Assembly (NCBI GenBank): GCA_963169105.1
Contig: OY720633.1
Coordinates: 164,563,780 to 164,627,779, forward strand
Reading direction: 5' to 3'
DNA from: Ceriagrion tenellum
Lineage: Eukaryota; Arthropoda; Insecta; Odonata; Coenagrionidae
Length of the DNA stretch: 64,000 bases
Part shown: in pieces, positions 35,252-46,386 of the stretch
Position numbering within the stretch: position 1 is the stretch's first letter
Layout: every line of letters starts with the position of its first letter
Made by a program: the position numbers and the translations under genes
Notes under the pieces: generated by a model
What the model was told of the DNA's origin: nothing
What the model saw: the letters and a program-made list of their open reading frames with translations, nothing else
Database searches by the model: none

Positions 35252-35330
35252 TCAATTAACTAGCGATACTATCTATCGGCAAGCCTAGTTAATAGTCTCA
35301 TTGGAAGCCGTTAAGATCTCTTATCATTCG
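35252..35330 (+). repeat. Dispersed repeat shared with the right end of the window
   Basis: TCAATTAACTA...CCTAG..TAA..CTCATTGG.AG..GTTA.G.TCTCT.ATC.TTCG aligns in order with 63917-64000 over about 80 bases at roughly three-quarters identity by eye. Class unknown. The second copy runs off the window. Confidence 0.6.
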
Positions 35331-35599
35331 CGGAGAAAATGACATTTTAATCCCGTCTCTTTCTGCAGTCAATTTCTCTAGTTCTATCCTCGTGATGTTA
35401 CTCACCGTTGGATGTCGGCGTTCGTGAGACGCTATTTACGTAGTCAACGAATCAATTCGTTTGGAACCTATATCATTGATAAAATGTAAGTTTTTATCGA
35501 CTGTCTGAAGGCGATTCCCCTAGCAGTTGTTGCAAAAGTCAGTAACTCTTGCGAGATCATCATAACGGCCTTTAACGCACCCTGACTATTTTGTCTGCT

Positions 35600-36000
35600 C
35601 GCAATCTAACTTGGTTTTAATCCATTCCGTCGGTTGGCCGACGAAGAGTCATTGCGCGGAGAAGGCCGTAGCCTCGCATGCATGCGTGGACCCGGAGGCA
35701 TTACACCTGCAGCCAGACATAGCTCATTTCTTGGGGAACAGTGGGGAAGGATTTATGGCTGAGAGGTGCAGACGGGGAGCGTCCCTTCGCCACTGCACCC
35801 GCCACCCCCACGCTTCACTCGCATGCCGAAGGGGATGCGTCGGATCGGTGAATGGGGAAGCCGTCAGCATCCCCTATATCCCTTTGCTATTTCTCCGCGC
35901 TCACCTTACCCCCACCCCTGCCTCCCCTGCCTCCCCAATAGGTACACCCTGTAAGCGGTGCCGAGAAAAGCTGTCTACGCAGCGGCAAAACATGGCGACT
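35600..36000. other. GC-rich island
   Basis: CpG-rich, with C-rich tracts (CACCCGCCACCCCC; CCCCCACCCCTGCC). A 138-codon + frame at 35611-36027 is rich in His, Cys, Arg and Pro and shows no recognised domain. I treat it as composition-driven. Confidence 0.4.
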
Positions 36001-36768
36001 TCTTTTTATGCATCCTGTATTGTATAACATTGTCATGTGAAGTTACCGGTCTCTCAAAACGACGTCTGCTTAAGATGGCTCCCTTGTGACTGTGTGTGAG
36101 CCGAAACCAACTGTAAATCCTGTTTGTTTCTTTGGTTTATGCCTTCACTGATGACGTGCGTCAACTTTTGAAAACCAAATTCAAGGAAGAAAACATGCAA
36201 ATTATTCCACCAATATTCATTTCCTTTACCTATTTTCATGATATTCTCTAAATTTCTAGAAGATGAATCAAATGACAGTAATTTCATTTTTCGGCGGAAC
36301 GACCTCAAAGGGAAGCAGTGAAGCTCAATCAATTATAGGCATTTATTCAAGGATATAATTGGAGGAAAATGTTGTGAAGTTAAAATTCTACCAACAATTT
36401 TAGTTGGGGGTACTCTCAATTATAGACCATTTTTTGCTGCGATGTTGCTCTTTTAAGGTACCATCACAACTATTACGTTTAGATTTTCTCATTTTAAAAT
36501 TTCAGTTGATGTTTTTTGTAATGGCTAAGCTTTAAGCATTTGGACGGCATACAATGTATTCCTTATTGAAATTTATTAACATAATTTTTATTTATTGCAT
36601 TTTGAGTTCACCCTTTGAGTTTGTTTAATTTATTTGATATATTGCTTTTAGCAGACGAGTGTGCTAATTTCCTTTGTCGGGCATCAGCATGCTACGTAGA
36701 TCAACATGAATCTTGGAAAATGTGGATATAAGTGATGATATCGGCCATATTTACTGTATAATTTTAAG
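36001..36768. other. AT-rich sequence, nothing recognised
   Basis: A 92-codon minus frame (36054-36332) has no motif. Nothing else noted. Confidence 0.35.
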
Positions 36769-36920
36769 CTCTCATTGGAGAATTCATTTACATGTACTCC
36801 GGCGATCCTTCGCAAAGGCATATGGCCAGTGGGGTTTTTGGTTATCACCCCAGAAGAAGGACTGGTCCTGTGGTAAACAATTGGAAAGACCAAGTTGCGA
36901 AGAGTCGGAGTCGAGATGAT
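36769..36920 (+). CDS. Candidate coding exon with strong donor
   Basis: The frame reads LIGEFIYMYSGDPSQRH, then MASGVFGYHPRRRTGPVV, then NNWKDQVAKSRSRDD, stopping exactly at GATGAT|GTAAGA (donor at 36921). The peptide is compositionally normal, not low-complexity. The left edge may be an acceptor at 36767-36768 (TATAATTTTAAG) or the exon may begin as a 5' UTR with ATG at 36792. It ends in phase 0, which matches the next candidate exon at 46976. I do not recognise the protein. It could be a regulatory or membrane-protein N-terminal region, but that is a guess. Confidence 0.35.
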
Positions 36921-37667
36921 GTAAGATTTACCATCATTAGTGCGTGTAAGGAAGGAATTTCTTTTCAGTCCGAAAGAATGTCCCTTATATTTTACGATAT
37001 TGTCTGTTCTTAATTAATAAGCTTGGTGATAAAATAATATTCTTTCTGTCAGCGTAAAACTCCTGCGAGGTGATTATTTTGAGTAATCAAGACCTACGTG
37101 TAGCGTTTGCGTCTCTAACGACTTCCATCCTAGTCCGTTCAGTAGCTGCTCAAAACGTGTGCCTTCTTTCTGCATATTTTGTTTTGCTCTCTCATGGAAA
37201 ATATGAATGATATTATACATACATATTAAATATGAAAACGAAAATAGCCATTAATTTTTGCTGGCATTGCTTCAAATGTATATGAATTATCGAGTCAACT
37301 TTCTGATTAAAGCATTCATAACCTCGCGATGTATGAATCTCAGTTTGACCAGATTTCGTCCAAGTTGATAGCGCAGTTGAAAATGACTGATTTGGGCTAC
37401 GAAGAAATAGAAGTAAACAATTTTTCTTCAATCTCCTGATTTAACCTGAGACCACCATAATGGACTCTTCGGTCATGTGATTCCCTTCCGCCAGCGGCAT
37501 TGGACGTTTTTTTCCAAATGGCGGCGCTTTTATCAACTTCGATATTATCCTGAGCTGGGTGTAGCCATATATTCTTCTCTTAAAAAATTACCCCATGCGG
37601 TCTCCGACAACCATCGATTTTCTTGGTACAGACTCCTTTCATGCATCGATTCCGTCAATGTGGAAAA
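36921..37667. other. AT-rich sequence, nothing recognised
   Basis: The frame at 37477-37713 (78 codons) overlaps the start of an F1 LINE scrap and shows no other motif. Confidence 0.35.
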
Positions 37668-37835
37668 GGATAGACTATCTTGGAATTACCTTTACTTCTG
37701 TTATATTTTTTAAGCGTTTAAAAACTCGTTCTTTCCGCGAACAATAAGCGACCACAGTAAAAATTGAGCTCCACTAAATACGTTCCTATAATACATGTCA
37801 CCATTCCACCTCCAAAAAACATACACCTTTACACG
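37668..37835 (+). mobile_element. F1 LINE scrap with internal deletion
   Basis: 37668-37713 reads DYLGITFTS, matching the KYLGITLAS block of the next F1 copy. It jumps at ~37725 to KNSFFPRTISDHSKN and the F1 3' UTR (CACTAAATACGTTCC, CATACACCTTTACACG), then breaks off before the GTAGATG end. About 600 bases of the element are missing in between. Confidence 0.7.
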
Positions 37836-37903
37836 TTTTCCTTTTTTCTTGTTATATGCCCCCCCTTCAATTATTGCTGCACTTCGCCTTGAATAAACCC
37901 CCA
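37836..37903 (+). repeat. Short dispersed repeat shared with 18696-18764
   Basis: The block begins exactly where the F1 UTR stops (after TTTACACG) and ends just before the next F1 copy. It carries the same TTTTTTCTTGTTATA, C-run, AATTATTG-TGCACTTCGCC, TTGAATAA and C-run order as at 18.7 kb. Here it sits as an insert or junction between two F1 pieces. Confidence 0.75.
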
Positions 37904-37908
37904 TGTCT

Positions 37909-38608
37909 GTGGGTGAAGTTAACATAAAATCTTCAGATACAGTAAAATATCTTGGAATTACCTTAGCATCTCATATATCGTGGGGATAACACATACAAAA
38001 CATATGTGGCGCTGCATTAAAGAAACTAGGTTTTGTTAAACGTGTAATAGGAATGTCCTCGGATGAAAAAGTCAAAGAGAGATACTACTTCGCTCCAGTT
38101 AGGCCACACCTCAAATATGCCGCGAGCATTTGGTATCCTGGTCAAATATATTTAACCAAAAAAATTAATAAATTACAAAGGAGAGCAGCGCGCTTCATTT
38201 AAAACTGCTACGAGCGTACATATAGTGTCTCACAACTTCTAGAGGGACAGAGGTGGGAGCCCCTAGAGACTCGGAGGCTACACACTAGGCTTAGGTTGCT
38301 TGATAAGTTCAGAGCTGATATTTTTCAGAGCGGCATAGAGAATATTATCATGACTCCTCACTAAATATCTAGGTCTGACAGACTGGATAAAATAAGAGGG
38401 ATACACTGCCGAACAGATAGGTACAAGAACTCGTTCCTTCCGCGAACAATAAGCGACCACAGTAAAAGTTGAGCTCCACTAAATACGTTTCTATAATACA
38501 TATCACCATTCCATATCCAAAAAACATACCTTTACACGGCTGGTGAACGAAGGCCTCCTGCCACACGCCCGTACAGCGGCTCGCAAGGTATTACGCAGAT
38601 GTAGATGA
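37909..38608 (+). mobile_element. F1 CR1/L2-like LINE, C-terminal half (copy 4)
   Basis: Encodes KYLGITLASHISWG, NICGAALKKLGFVKRVIG, SSDEKVKERYYFAPVRPH, then LQRRAARFI, a stop, NCYERTYSVSQLL, RWEPLETRRLHTRLRLLDKF, FQSGIENIIMTPH, a stop, ISRSDRLDKIR and FLPRTISDHSKS. Stops fall at SWG*, FI*N and PH*IS. At PHYIS, where copy 2 holds the minisatellite, no expansion is present. The UTR holds GGCTGGTGAACG and CCTGCCACACGCC and ends GCAGATGTAGATG at ~38603. Catalytic motifs are absent. Confidence 0.85.
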
Positions 38609-38699
38609 GATGCCGAATTGTCTTCGTTTTATCGACTTATCGTTCACTCCCTCTTTCTCAGCACTGTCGGCTTCCTCGCACACATTTCACTTAAAGGGA

Positions 38700-39060
38700 T
38701 TTTCCTTTCCCTCTTCCACCGCATGCGTGGAGGATACACTCCCCCCCCCCACCTCTACCCCCCCTCGTGGTGCTCAGACGCCTTCCACCCTCCACTCCCA
38801 TCCTCCCTCGCCCCCCCTACCCGCTCCCCCACCCTTCTCTGGCCTTTGATCTCCTCTCCGCTCTGCGGGCACTCCACGCCCACGTACGCGGGGAAACCCC
38901 ACCAAAGTACTCCGTACACTCTCTCAAGCCGCAGTTATGGCGCCTTTTTTTCTTTTCTTCTCCGCTTCGCTCTACCCCCTCCCTCCTTGCTCTGCTTTGG
39001 GGACGGGGGCGCCCTCCTACACACCAAGTGGGACAAAACCTCTTCGTTTCGTCGATAGAG
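38700..39060. other. C-rich island
   Basis: CCCCCCCCCCACC at ~38742, CCCTCGCCCCCCC at ~38808 and further C/T tracts. Open frames on both strands are Pro/Ser- or Arg/Gly-rich and unconvincing. It adjoins the F1 LINE end. Confidence 0.5.
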
Positions 39061-39249
39061 AGATTCCCCGTCACGTTGCATTTCCTCTGTTGCACCGACG
39101 CCTCTCCCTTTTTACTCTTTCATCCCCAAATCAATTGCTGTTCAAAGCTCTTTGTTTTAAATTGGCGTAAATCCAGTGCTGTTGAACTCGTTTGTCGACA
39201 CTATTTGAACACATGCTCTTCTTGGTAAGCTTTGTTTTGGGCGAATGTA

Positions 39250-39809
39250 CAGGGTGTCCAGCACTATGGAAAACCGGGAAGACCGGGAAATCTCAGGGAA
39301 TTTTATTTACACTGGAAATATCAGGGAAATATCGAATTGACTCTGGAATTTCCTGTGGTGTCAATATATAATGCAGCAACGGAAGCAATGTGCCTTTTTC
39401 GGCAAGTTGCTAAGTCAAATTTCTCTTGAGTTGACACATTTAGCAAAAATAGGAAAAAAGTCAATTCCTTCAGTCTTTCATGTTTTTGATCATTTTATAT
39501 CAATGCTATTCATAGGGAAGTCTGGCTGTGATATAATCTTGTTCCTGAGCACCAGTACGACAATGTTTAAATCTAAGAAAGGTTGGTGATGTGATTTTCT
39601 CTCAAACTATTTTCAAGTTTTGTGTTCATTTTCCTCCTAATCTGCGCGTTTAAATATAATCCTTACGTTTTATCACCCAAAAAACATACCGAAAATTCTC
39701 TTATAATTAACGAGAAAAAATCAACATTTCCTCTGGAAAAATAAAAATTATGTCTAGAAAACCCGGAAATCTCAGGAAATTTTCAAATGCCCAGCTCCTG
39801 GGCACCCTG
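39250..39809. mobile_element. hAT-like non-autonomous DNA transposon (copy 2)
   Basis: Starts CAGGGTGTCCAGCACTATGG and ends CTCCTGGGCACCCTG, so the termini pair as CAGGGTG(T/C)CCAG. ATGTA flanks it on both sides (39245-39249 and 39810-39814), a possible 5-base target duplication. The usual hAT length is 8, and 8 bases do not match here. The interior is AT-rich with no transposase frame and matches 30733-31438 in order. It would depend on a transposase encoded elsewhere. Confidence 0.8.
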
Positions 39810-39814
39810 ATGTA

Positions 39815-40755
39815 GGAAGTGATATTTCCCTCAATCCTTTCTCTACCGAAATATGGACAAGTAGCATGATCTGATCTTTCCCGAATGGATTGTTCCATTT
39901 TTTTAGTTTTATTTTATTCTTCCTGAGTTATTTATGATTTTTTTGCCTATATTTTCGACTCCGCTACTCCAAAGTGTTCAGAAGTGCTGTCTAAAGTGTA
40001 CGCTAAGCGCCTCCGTCCACGAAGTTAAAGCAATACTTGGTACACGAAGAGTTTTCGCTCGTTTGCAAAAGGTGATACTTCGGCTAGTCACGGAATCCTC
40101 TGCATGTGACAACATGGCTTGTACCTCAGTAGCATCTGTGATTCTCGTATCATTTCAATGCATTTGGCGGAGGATTATCTATTGATGTACATTTATTCTG
40201 AAATAATTAATGCTTGCGTATAATTTAGATTAATAAATTATATATGGGACAGCTTGGAAGAGCACGGTAATGCTGTTAATTACAAGTACTGCTTGGATTT
40301 GCACGATGTGGTTGATCACTTTGCATTAGCTTCAATTATGCTGTAGTTTTTTGGATTAATTTTTTTGATGGAGCTAAATTGAAGTGGGAATGGGTTTATA
40401 TTAATTCCAGTTTGAAATTTCCGCTTCTAATGTGGAGCACTTACAACATCTTGGATCCCTTTAGCTGAATGTAGGCTGCGCGATAGTGAAGGTGTTCATA
40501 TTTTGTCAAAAACTCAGTGGCTGGCCTCGCAAGGTTTGCTACCTCCAGAAATCCCTGGGATTTCCCGCGCGCCCTTTCTCTTAATTAGCGAGGTTGCCGC
40601 TGTTCCGTATTTCGCTCGAGTGGTCCAATGCGTCGCCCATTCTGGTTTAAAACCTTAATCTGCAACTTGATGAATTTTCAGGGCCATTAACCTTCGCGAA
40701 TAACTGTAGGTATTTGTTTTTTTATCTTGAGTAATTTAGAATCGTTTTAATGATG
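39815..40755. other. Unassigned sequence
   Basis: An 83-codon frame at 39934-40185 shows no motif. Nothing else recognised. Confidence 0.35.
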
Positions 40756-40759
40756 GGGG

Positions 40760-41400
40760 TTTGAGGCTACAGAAAGGGGTCCACATTTTGCCGTAACAAA
40801 TGGTGCCGTTTGTCCATCTCTTTCCCCCGCTGTACGGAATAGGCCTTTCCATTGCCGATAATCGTGTCGGGAAAGGGGTCGAAACCCTCGAGGGAATACC
40901 GCGGACGGGAATCGGGTTAATGAGCGGTCTTGAGCGCACACGCTGGATATCTTCACCTCCTTCGCACCCGCCTCCTCCTCCCCCTCTTCTGCTGTGGAAA
41001 ATCTCGGCGTCGGACCCACCCCTTATCCTCCCCACCTTTCCTCCTCCCCCCCGCCCTTTGCCCATGAATCTTTCTCTGAAGGGGAGGAGGGGAGATGGAG
41101 GGGCGTGGGCTGTGTATTCGCCTTTCCCTTTCACTCCTGTTGTCACGTCCAAACAAATCTCGCGCTCTCCCTTTTGTTCCACCTCTATCTCCCTCTCTCT
41201 CTCTCTGGGATCTCTCGCTTTCCCTTCTCCCATCTCTCTCCCCCTCCCCTTTACTTCCTTCCTCGCCTTCCTCTCTTTCTCGTCGCTACTTTGCCTCTAG
41301 CCGGAGTTGACGTTGGGACGGAGGGCGAGGGGAGTTTGGAAGGAAGAACAAAAGACTTGCCGGGGGACCGGAGACTATCGGACCCATTTTAATTGAAAAA
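40760..41400. other. C/T-rich island with (CT)n
   Basis: Pyrimidine tracts (CCGCCTCCTCCTCCCCCTC at ~40970, CTCCCTCTCTCTCTCTC at ~41189). Frames reach 166 codons on both strands at once, reflecting few stops in biased sequence. Confidence 0.5.
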
Positions 41401-42235
41401 TTAGTTGCTTGGAAGATGAACCTTAAAGCCCTGTTCTTTTAAGTCTCTGATGTCAGAGTTTCCATTCCATTTAGGAAAGTTTTTGTTTGGTTTGGCCGTC
41501 TGGTGTTAGTAAAATTATAGGGTAAGAAGAAGAGCAGTCTTGAAGGTAAATATATCCCTTAAAAGTGTAAGCTATGGGACACGTTGAGAATTTTTTATTA
41601 GAAAAAATAAATGAAATCATTGCATGATAACGAGAATCGTGAAATTTGAAGAAAAGTATTGCATAATATGATAACTGGGCTGTAAGTGTTGCGTTTTCAG
41701 CAGGTTATTTGCTGTGTAGGTAATTTTGCAAGAACTACATGAATCCAGTTCATCGTTTTTTAAACACCAGTGGTTGAGAAAGAGAATTCTTTTTTATACA
41801 CACAAAGTCTTGCGCCAAGTCAGCGCTAAATGTTGGAAATTGTTTTCTTTCTGCAGGGAGAAATATCCATATGTCTTTTATGCGGAGAATCAGAAATTTG
41901 TGGAAGGTTTAAGGCGAGAAAATTTTATATGTACTATGTATAACCCTAAAATCTTTGATGCCCTGCTCCCTTTAGCATTTTGTCCCTTAAAGCTGACTTG
42001 ATTATCCTTAGATGAGTAAAAGCTAAGAATTCGTTAATCCATCGACGCTTTGTGTTATATTTGTCGTGCTCTAGCCGTGGAAGCTTTTTCGTTGAACCTT
42101 TTTTTATGAAGACAGGTTACCTCATTACCTCGTCAGTTACTCTAGGATATTTCGTCCATAGATGTGCTTTCCCTCCTGCTAGTAGAAGTGTCCGTTGACA
42201 GTTAGTAGTGTATATCCTAGTTACATCATCTCAGG
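41401..42235. other. AT-rich sequence, nothing recognised
   Basis: A 91-codon frame at 41726-42001 contains a TTTTCTTTCTGCAG acceptor-like string at ~41857 but no convincing donor follows. Confidence 0.3.
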
Positions 42236-42239
42236 TCGC

Positions 42240-43020
42240 TGATAACCCGCGGAGCGACTACTGAAGTTTTCTGAGGCTAGCACCTTTCTTGTTGTGAGGC
42301 CGCGAGCCTCTGAACGCGGCCAAAGTAATCTACGAATCCTACAAGGCACACCGTAGACCTCTGGGAAAGAGGGCCTGTATGCTTGTATACCGAGTCCTGC
42401 CCAATCCGGAGCAGCTCGTTGAATAGTTTCCTTTTTGCCGGACAGACGGCGTACGTTTCCACTCCCCTCCGCTGCGAGACCCATTCGTGTTGCGTGTGTT
42501 TCCCCCTTTCCCTCCCCCACTCCACCCGGCCACTCCTCTGGCGATGAGTTAGTCGTGGGAGGCACCCCTCTTGATCTCGCTCGCTCTCTCCGAAATGGGA
42601 CTTGCCCTGTGCTGCGCCCTCCTTCCCTGTCAACTCCCATGTTTCCTCTCTTGTTTCCCCCCTTCCCTCCCGTTCCCCGATGCCTTTATCCCCCTCTCCC
42701 CCCCTTCCTTGGGAGCAGCTACAGCGCCCCTCTATTGCGAACCCAACGGAAAACTCTTCGCAAACTCTTCCTTCCCCCTTATGGACCGGATTCCACGGCC
42801 GAACCATTTTCCAACTTTCTTCTTCCCCTTTTCCTCCGTCTCCGTGTACTCTACTCTGAACTAATACTTCCCCTCGATTCTATCACCTACCCCCCGCCCC
42901 CGGACCCTGCCCCTCGCCCACTTCCTCTTGAAGACTGCTGCTCCTCCCTTTGCGTTCTCCCACGCCCTTAACCTCCCTTTCAGCCCCCTTCCCTCTTTCC
43001 TCCCTCGCCGCGGTGCCATA
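42240..43020. other. Largest C/T-rich island of the window
   Basis: About 780 bases. 42240-42480 is balanced and CpG-rich. 42480-43020 is strongly C/T-rich (CCCCCTTTCCCTCCCCC, CCCCCCTTCCTT). The 139-178-codon frames on both strands reflect composition. Confidence 0.5.
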
Positions 43021-43144
43021 CCTGGCACCTTAAAGATTAGAGTTCTGTTGCACGTTTATTCTATGAGAAATTAGTGGCCCATGTACTTGCCCACTCACAA
43101 TTTGGATCTATTTAGAATATCTTTTAATAGTATGGCAGCTGGTT

Positions 43145-43400
43145 AGAGGGATCTTGGGTAAGAATGTGAAGAAGAGGTTGATGAAGTGCTTGATATGGAT
43201 CATAGCGTTGTATGGGGCAGAAACGTGGACCTTCAGAAAGAAAGAAGAGAATAAGCTGCAGGTACTATTGGTTTGGGTGTGAAGAAAGATGGAGAAGGTG
43301 ATTTGGACGGAAAGGAAGACTAACGAGGAAGTGCTTGAGATGGTGAACGGGGAAAGGAAAGTTCTGAATGAAATCCGGGATAGGCTACACTCTTCATTAA
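43145..43400 (+). mobile_element. F2 RTE-like LINE fragment (copy 4)
   Basis: In one frame: ILGKNVKKRLMKCLIWIIAL, YGAETWTFRKKEENKLQVLL, a stop, RKMEKVIWTERKTNEEVLEM, VNGERKVLNEIRD. This is the cleanest F2 copy for the YGAETWT to TNEEVL segment, with a single stop. 5' and 3' parts are missing. Confidence 0.8.
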
Positions 43401-44652
43401 ATAAGGTGCATCTTTCAAGGCTACCTAAAACATCCAATAATTGTTTTTATTGGTGAATTGCTTGGTTATTATGGAGGAAGTTTTAAACATTATCTAGGTG
43501 AAGATTGAATGAGTTTTCTGTTCTTCTTGCTTGGCACAATGGTCATTATCTATCCGGTGGCGATATTATCCCCCTTATCCTTTCCCCCTAGTATCCCCAC
43601 AACTTACCTGTTGGTTTGACGTGTTATATGTTGGATTAGGAAGAAAGATAATGTTGTATATCTTAAAGAAGTTAATAATTAGCATTTTTTTAAATTCCTA
43701 TTGATTGTTCACTTCCGGTCTTGGAATTTAAAAACTACCAACTCCTTTTTGTTATCATCCTTACCATTCAAGGATTTGACGCCCCTTATTTTGTGACTTC
43801 TTTTATATTGCTTCGTGGTCTTTTTTGGTATTGCCCTTGCTAAGAGTACCAATCTGATAATGACATTTTATTACCTTCCTGGTATTTTACTATTTTCTCA
43901 CAGTACTCAAGTGTAGTGGGAAGGAGTAGTAAATCAGGGGTGGTTCCAGTTGTTGTTGCTTCACCCAGTTCTAATGGTCTGTGTTTTTTTATCTGTAAAA
44001 GGAAGCATTAGCTAGACTTTCGTTCGATATTGAGGAAGGTAAACCATTGCTCAGTCCCGGATCAATTTTTTAAGTAGCCCTTTCTCAGAATATCCCTGCT
44101 TCTAGACACCCCGCAGCTTTTTTCATTACACTTGCCATCAACGTTTACATCTGCTAAACTGGTACCGCATAAATGATACGGCACCTTAATGTGTCGACAT
44201 TCTTCAGAATTATTTTACTTTCCTTGATTTTTAAGCTAATAATCCATTCGCTTGGGAATGAGCGTGTGCTGGAAACGATAACCACCAATATCTAACTCTG
44301 AATATAATTTTTTTCTAAGTCTAATGTGTCTTTTATTATTGCTTTATTATTTGCATATTTGATGAAGGATGACTCATTAAGGAAAATGAGTTCTTATCTC
44401 TGGTTGTCATAAGGGGTGACATTCATGACCTCAAATTTTGGCCCTTAGATGGCTACCATTTGCTACACAATTCTACCCGGAGTCAGAAAATGCCTTCGTG
44501 TTTTGGAAAATATACCTCATTTTTGTTACTTCGAAGTGAATGAAATATGCCACAACAATTAAAGAAAATGAAATTTTTGGTGCCAAAGGCATCCGAAGAT
44601 ACTCAGTTTGCATATAGATTAAAACCTATGAAATGTACTGCGGCTGTTTATT

Positions 44653-44712
44653 TGGCTGTCTTTTGTTTTTTGCTGGCTGTCTTTTGCTTTTTTTGCCCTT
44701 TGTCTTTTGTTT
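44653..44712 (+). repeat. Imperfect 21-bp T-rich tandem repeat
   Basis: TGGCTGTCTTTTGTTTTTTGC and TGGCTGTCTTTTGCTTTTT follow each other, with a third decayed unit after. Confidence 0.7.
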
Positions 44713-45406
44713 GGGAGGTTTTGGAGTTCGGTCATTGAAGAGTCTATCAAAAATATTTAGTTGTGTCAGTTGGCGTTCAAATTGATGAAGAGATTCTTCG
44801 ACGCTTTTGCAATCAACTTTTCCTACTATTAACTCTGGGTTGATCGGGCTTGAAACCGTGTTTGTATCAAGTGGTTACGTTTTAGCATTCACATCATTAT
44901 TACTGTGACACATTGCCTGTCAAAATAAAATATCCCATTGTATGTGCATTTAGAGCAAGGCACATGCTTTTTTCCAAAAGCTGCAAGGTAAAGTATCGAG
45001 AGACCGCTACTAAGGATGTGTTCCTAAGCTATTGCTTTTTATCTTTCGCCCGTAATGAAGTGGAAACTGAATAGACGGATGTGCTGTCTTATTTCAAGTA
45101 TTTCTTTGATGAGCTTGATGTAAATTGTGCTTGCGATTCTCTGGAGGAATATCTTTCTGACTGCTCTCTATTGCATTTAATTAAATCTCCTCTCGCCAAC
45201 TGTACGTCATTCCAAGCGGTCTTTCTGGAAAATATTCCTCTGTCGTCGACCATTTTCTTTAAGACGCCCACTGCCGAGCGCCGAGCGAGATTTGATGACG
45301 TTAATTTCGCTCGCACCGTAGGCGTGCTCTCCGGACTTTTTATGTCTTAAATTTTATTCTCTTTTCAGCCCCTCGTGCTTTGTGCGCGTGCTGTCCTCAG
45401 CATCTG

Positions 45407-45444
45407 GTCTCTCTCTCTCTCTCCCCATCTCTCTCTCCCTCTCG
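45407..45444 (+). repeat. (CT)n microsatellite
   Basis: CTCTCTCTCTCTCTCCCC followed by more CTCTCT units. Confidence 0.7.
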
Positions 45445-46243
45445 ACTCGCCACTCCACCATTACGACCTCTTTACCCGCTCATCGCTGGCGACGAGAGTT
45501 AAAGGTTTCCTATCCTCAGTGTGTGAATGTACTAGCCCATGAAAATTAGGACTTAACTTCTGAATTGGCAAAAAATCTTCTGTTTTTGAGAGTCATATAC
45601 CTTGTTGAAAATTGGAAAATATTTACTATAAGTTTTACTATGTTGTATCCAAGAAAATTTCTTCGAAATGAACATAACATTTATTTTGTATTTGAGTGTC
45701 TGATACTTTGTAAAATATGGGAGGATGTAATTTCATAACTTGTTGAAAACGAAAAGAGTAATATTTTCTTATATTCTTGATAATATTTAGGTATTTTGAG
45801 TATTTCAAGTTTACGCAACGTCTGTTTTAATTTTATTAAATAGACTTGCCTCTGCCACTGTCTAGCCTGTTCTAGTAGTTCTTCATTCGAAGTACTTTTC
45901 GTCAAAAATTTCATTAATATTAGTACTTTCAGTAATTTGTTAGAAGAAGATTTAAAAAAGGGCGTTTGCTTTAGTCACATTCTTAGATTTACGTTTTTTC
46001 AGGTAAATGTGAAGCAATGTGAGAAAAGACCATAGAGAAGAATAGATGGTGCAATAGGTGAATAGTATTGCCATTTTAATGCTCGTAACAGATTGAAATT
46101 CATTGCTACATTAGTAATAGATGTATAGTCATCATTTTTCCAATATATTTAGGACATAATCGTCTTTTTTTAAGGATAAATTCGGAAATAACCGTGGACG
46201 AGCACCTATATATTTAAATGATTTTGTACTTTCCCGGCGAATA

Positions 46244-46386
46244 TTATGTGTGAAATTCTCTCGGGATTCACACCGGTTTAAATATTTGGCTGCTGCCAAC
46301 GATTGATGGAAGTGTTATCCATCGAAACGTTGGCAGCAGCCTAAAATTTAACCCGGTGTGAATCCGGAGAGAATTTAACGCACGTA
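46244..46386. mobile_element. Long foldback / MITE-like hairpin
   Basis: Two ~58-65-base arms are near-perfect reverse complements. The left arm runs 46253-46309 (AAATTCTCTC, GGATTCACACCGG, GGCTGCTGCCAACG, GATGG) and the right arm 46319-46376 (CCATCG, CGTTGGCAGCAGCC, CCGGTGTGAATCC, GAGAGAATTT), with a loop of about nine bases. Pairing continues more weakly outward to 46244 and 46386 (TATGTGTG against CGCACGTA). A few internal mismatches show it is not brand new. It could be a foldback transposable element, a MITE or a hairpin RNA source. No coding content. Confidence 0.85.

Larger units (their letters stand above)
43401..46243. other. AT-rich sequence with minor simple repeats
   Basis: 44653-44712 holds an imperfect ~21-base tandem (GGCTGTCTTTTG plus a T/C-rich spacer, 2-3 copies). 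45411-45440 is CT-rich. An 89-codon frame at 45081-45350 has no motif. A strong-looking minus-strand donor (CAACAG|GTAAGT) lies at 43606-43617 with no firm partner. Confidence 0.4.

Noticed and set aside
40736..41392. Long open frames (up to 166 codons) on both strands
   Set aside because: They lie in a homopyrimidine/homopurine island with few possible stops, and no domain is visible.
42221..42971. Frames of 139-178 codons on both strands
   Set aside because: Same cause: strong C/T bias keeps all frames open. The peptides are Pro/Ser- or Gly/Arg-rich.
43560..43680. Minus-strand donor CAACAG|GTAAGT with an 18-codon open stretch
   Set aside because: Two phases are open and the acceptor is poor.
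46300..46340. Hammerhead-ribozyme-like string (TTGATGG ... CGAAAC) at the hairpin tip
   Set aside because: The core needs CUGANGA and a stem I. Here the C and last A of the core are changed, and no stem I can form between the arms, so it is just the hairpin loop.
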